DNA of 64,000 nt, from assembly GCA_900708905.1 (NCBI GenBank), contig CAADRB010000069.1, positions 393,907 through 457,906 on the forward strand, given 5' to 3'. Every line of letters begins with the position of its first letter. Position 1 is the first letter of the stretch. This stretch comes from Hymenolepis diminuta (Eukaryota; Platyhelminthes; Cestoda; Cyclophyllidea; Hymenolepididae). The position numbers and the translations under genes are program-made. Below, piece after piece: positions 62,306 to 64,000 of this stretch. The notes beneath the pieces are model-generated. The model was not told the DNA's origin and did no database searches. It was given only the letters and a program-made list of their open reading frames with translations.

Positions 62306-63129
62306 TGCCACTTTTGATCGTAAAGGTCGTTCGGATCCAAATGAGGGTGAATTTCCCAGCGAACCTTTCAATGGCTGTATTGATTTCCGCAAAATTCACT
62401 TCCACTATCCTACTCGTGCTAATGTGCAGGTTCTGAATGTAGGTAGCTTTGTAGCATTAATGTTCCTACTAAAAACGTTTGAGTAGAACGCTGTTTCATG
62501 TTATTTCCCACTCTAGAGATTCTCCCACAAGGTAGAAGCGGGTCAGTCCGTGGCGCTGGTTGGTCAATCTGGTTGCGGTAAATCAACCCTCCTCCAATTG
62601 GTTCAACGCTTCTATGATGTGTCCAATCATGGTGCTGGAAGTGGCATATTCATGAGTGGACACGATTTGCGCAAACTCGCCCCCAATTGGATTCGTCAGC
62701 AAATTGGTATAGTCTCTCAAGAGCCGAATCTTTTCGATATGAGCATTAGAGATAACATAGCCTACGGAGACAACTCAAGGGAACTTTCAATGGAGGAGAT
62801 AATAAAAGCTGCAAAGGAAGCCAATGCACATACCTTCATTGAAGCCCTTCCTGATGTAAGATTGAGAATGTGCTGATTGGATATCTGGTTTTCATGAAAA
62901 ATTGAGCACGATAATTAATGATTGCCAGTGGCGCGGGGATTAGCTTGATTGCCAGCGAAGTGAGAGATCGTGGGCTCGATGTCCTTCGGTGCACATCCAG
63001 TGAACAGAATGTTCACTGTCCAACCACAGATTAAGCCTGATTAAAAAAAGATGTGGCAGAACTCGAGTTTCCCATTAGGAGGGCTCTTTGATGCTAATTC
63101 TCTCCAAGATTTGTTACAAAATTTTCCCC
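62306..63129 (+). pseudogene. Duplicated ABCB NBD2 fragment (part of exon 18, exon 19 and flanking introns)
   Basis: This stretch repeats 57805-58628 at a constant offset of 4501 bases without indels. It holds the end of exon 18 (to 62438), all of exon 19 (62517-62855, including Walker A GQSGCGKS and SQEPNLFD), both splice junctions and the intronic SINE. Three substitutions lie in the first 20 bases (giving ATFDRKGRSDP instead of [11 protein letters not shown]) and a few at the right end; the roughly 775 bases between look identical. No upstream or downstream ABCB exons accompany it, so it cannot encode a transporter. It may be a recent segmental duplication, a gene-conversion tract in an older truncated paralogue, or an assembly duplicate. 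Confidence 0.85.
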
Positions 63130-63900
63130 AGGATATGCTTTTTAGGACTGTCTGTTTCAAAGTGTAATGACGCATGTTTTCACGTCAATGTATTCAGACA
63201 CGCCAATGATTGACAATATTCCTTTAAGAAATTTTTTTTTATACCAATGTTTTGTCCAGGAAATTTACCATATTTATTATTTGGTGTTACGCCTTTAGTA
63301 TTCTGCCTTTAGAATATTTCAAAGCGGAACATATTAAAGTTGAAGGAATTTTTCGAGATTGTGTATGATGTGATCAAACAGAATTTCTGATGTTAGCCAA
63401 TGCCGCCGGCTAATTTCCCCTCCAATCCTATTCAGTTTTGACTAAACCTTCTCCTTTGTTGCCTATTCGTAATAATCTATTTTTATCATTCGTCCCACAT
63501 GCTAATCAATTTTTTTGTATTTATTTTATTAATTAAGCTTTGATTCAATTTGCCTTTATTTCGTTTACAACGTCGTAGATCACCGGAAGTTGTTCTTGGA
63601 AAAAGTTGTAATATTTGTATTCATTGAAATGTGTTTAAGGAAATATAAACATGATAAAGCACAAACTATGAAAAATGGGAAGCAGCGATAATGATAGTAC
63701 ATGAATAAGCATATTCTCAAATGAAATGATCAAAGCTTTTTTAATTAAGGCACTATTCGTTTTGATATACTTCGCAATTTTGGAAGGTATATCTAAAATA
63801 ACTAGTCGGGTGATTTTAATGTGGCCAACAATATAAGTTAACGGAAATGGTGAACTGACATTCATAAGGAAATATAAAATGAAATGCATGATGAGTACAC
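63130..63900. other. AT-rich sequence, nothing recognised
   Basis: No exon, RNA gene or clear repeat is visible. The minus ORF at 63635-63889 is hydrophobic low-complexity sequence typical of AT-rich noncoding DNA. Confidence 0.5.
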
Positions 63901-63945
63901 CTCTGTAATAAAATTTGGGTTACACTAATCGAATAGATGGAATAA

Positions 63946-64000
63946 CACATGGGCTGAAAAGTCCCGGGCCTAACACATAGATGGCGCTAGTTTTATTGCA
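63946..64000 (+). mobile_element. Mariner-like element end (cut by the window edge)
   Basis: The sequence GGGCTGAAAAGTCCCGGGCC followed by TAACACATAGATGGCGCTAG resembles, from memory, terminal and subterminal sequence of mariner-family DNA transposons found in invertebrates. The transposase region and other terminus would lie beyond the window, so neither completeness nor activity can be judged. Confidence 0.45.

Overview
This window looks like animal nuclear DNA, most probably from a parasitic flatworm (tapeworm or fluke). That is an inference. It rests on AT-rich sequence, spliced genes that mix very short introns (34-39 nt) with multi-kilobase introns, tRNA-headed SINE-like repeats, and splice-acceptor motifs just upstream of several start codons that could be spliced-leader sites. 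All gene models were assembled by eye from open exons, splice sites and phase continuity. No search or alignment was run, so family names rest on recognised motifs.

Left part (1-19,478). The last two exons of NDUFAF2, a complex I assembly factor, are at 347-1410 (+). A complete 11-exon NSUN7-like gene runs on the minus strand (12,867 to 4,654); its predicted protein appears to lack both family cysteines. A three-exon NUP50-like nucleoporin gene is at 17,940 to 15,647 (-). A 1.5-kb gap separates NUP50 head-to-head from the next gene.

Middle part (19,479-25,854). A complete five-exon DDX5/DDX17-type DEAD-box helicase (712 aa, +) is followed by an unrecognised 76-codon minus-strand ORF. Next comes a minus-strand three-exon gene for a 294-aa single-pass membrane protein whose ectodomain has a C-type-lectin-like cysteine pattern. 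A tiny plus-strand ORF with a signal-like N-terminus follows.

MINDY locus (25,855-47,692, -). One gene of about 21.7 kb encodes a MINDY-1/2 type deubiquitinase with catalytic Cys and His conserved and two ubiquitin-binding MIU helices. Its long introns hold SINE-like copies, a second repeat family, AT microsatellites and a 342-base assembly gap.

Right part (49,445-64,000, +). A complete 20-exon P-glycoprotein-like ABCB transporter (1261 aa) is followed 1.8 kb downstream by an almost identical 824-bp duplicate of its second nucleotide-binding-domain exons, a pseudogene fragment or assembly duplicate. The window ends in a mariner-like inverted-repeat motif.

The genes are unrelated housekeeping, RNA, ubiquitin and transport functions; nothing suggests a shared pathway. 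The most interesting items are the cysteine-less NSUN7 protein, the lectin-like receptor, the micro-introns and two GC-AG introns, and the mosaic NBD2 duplication.
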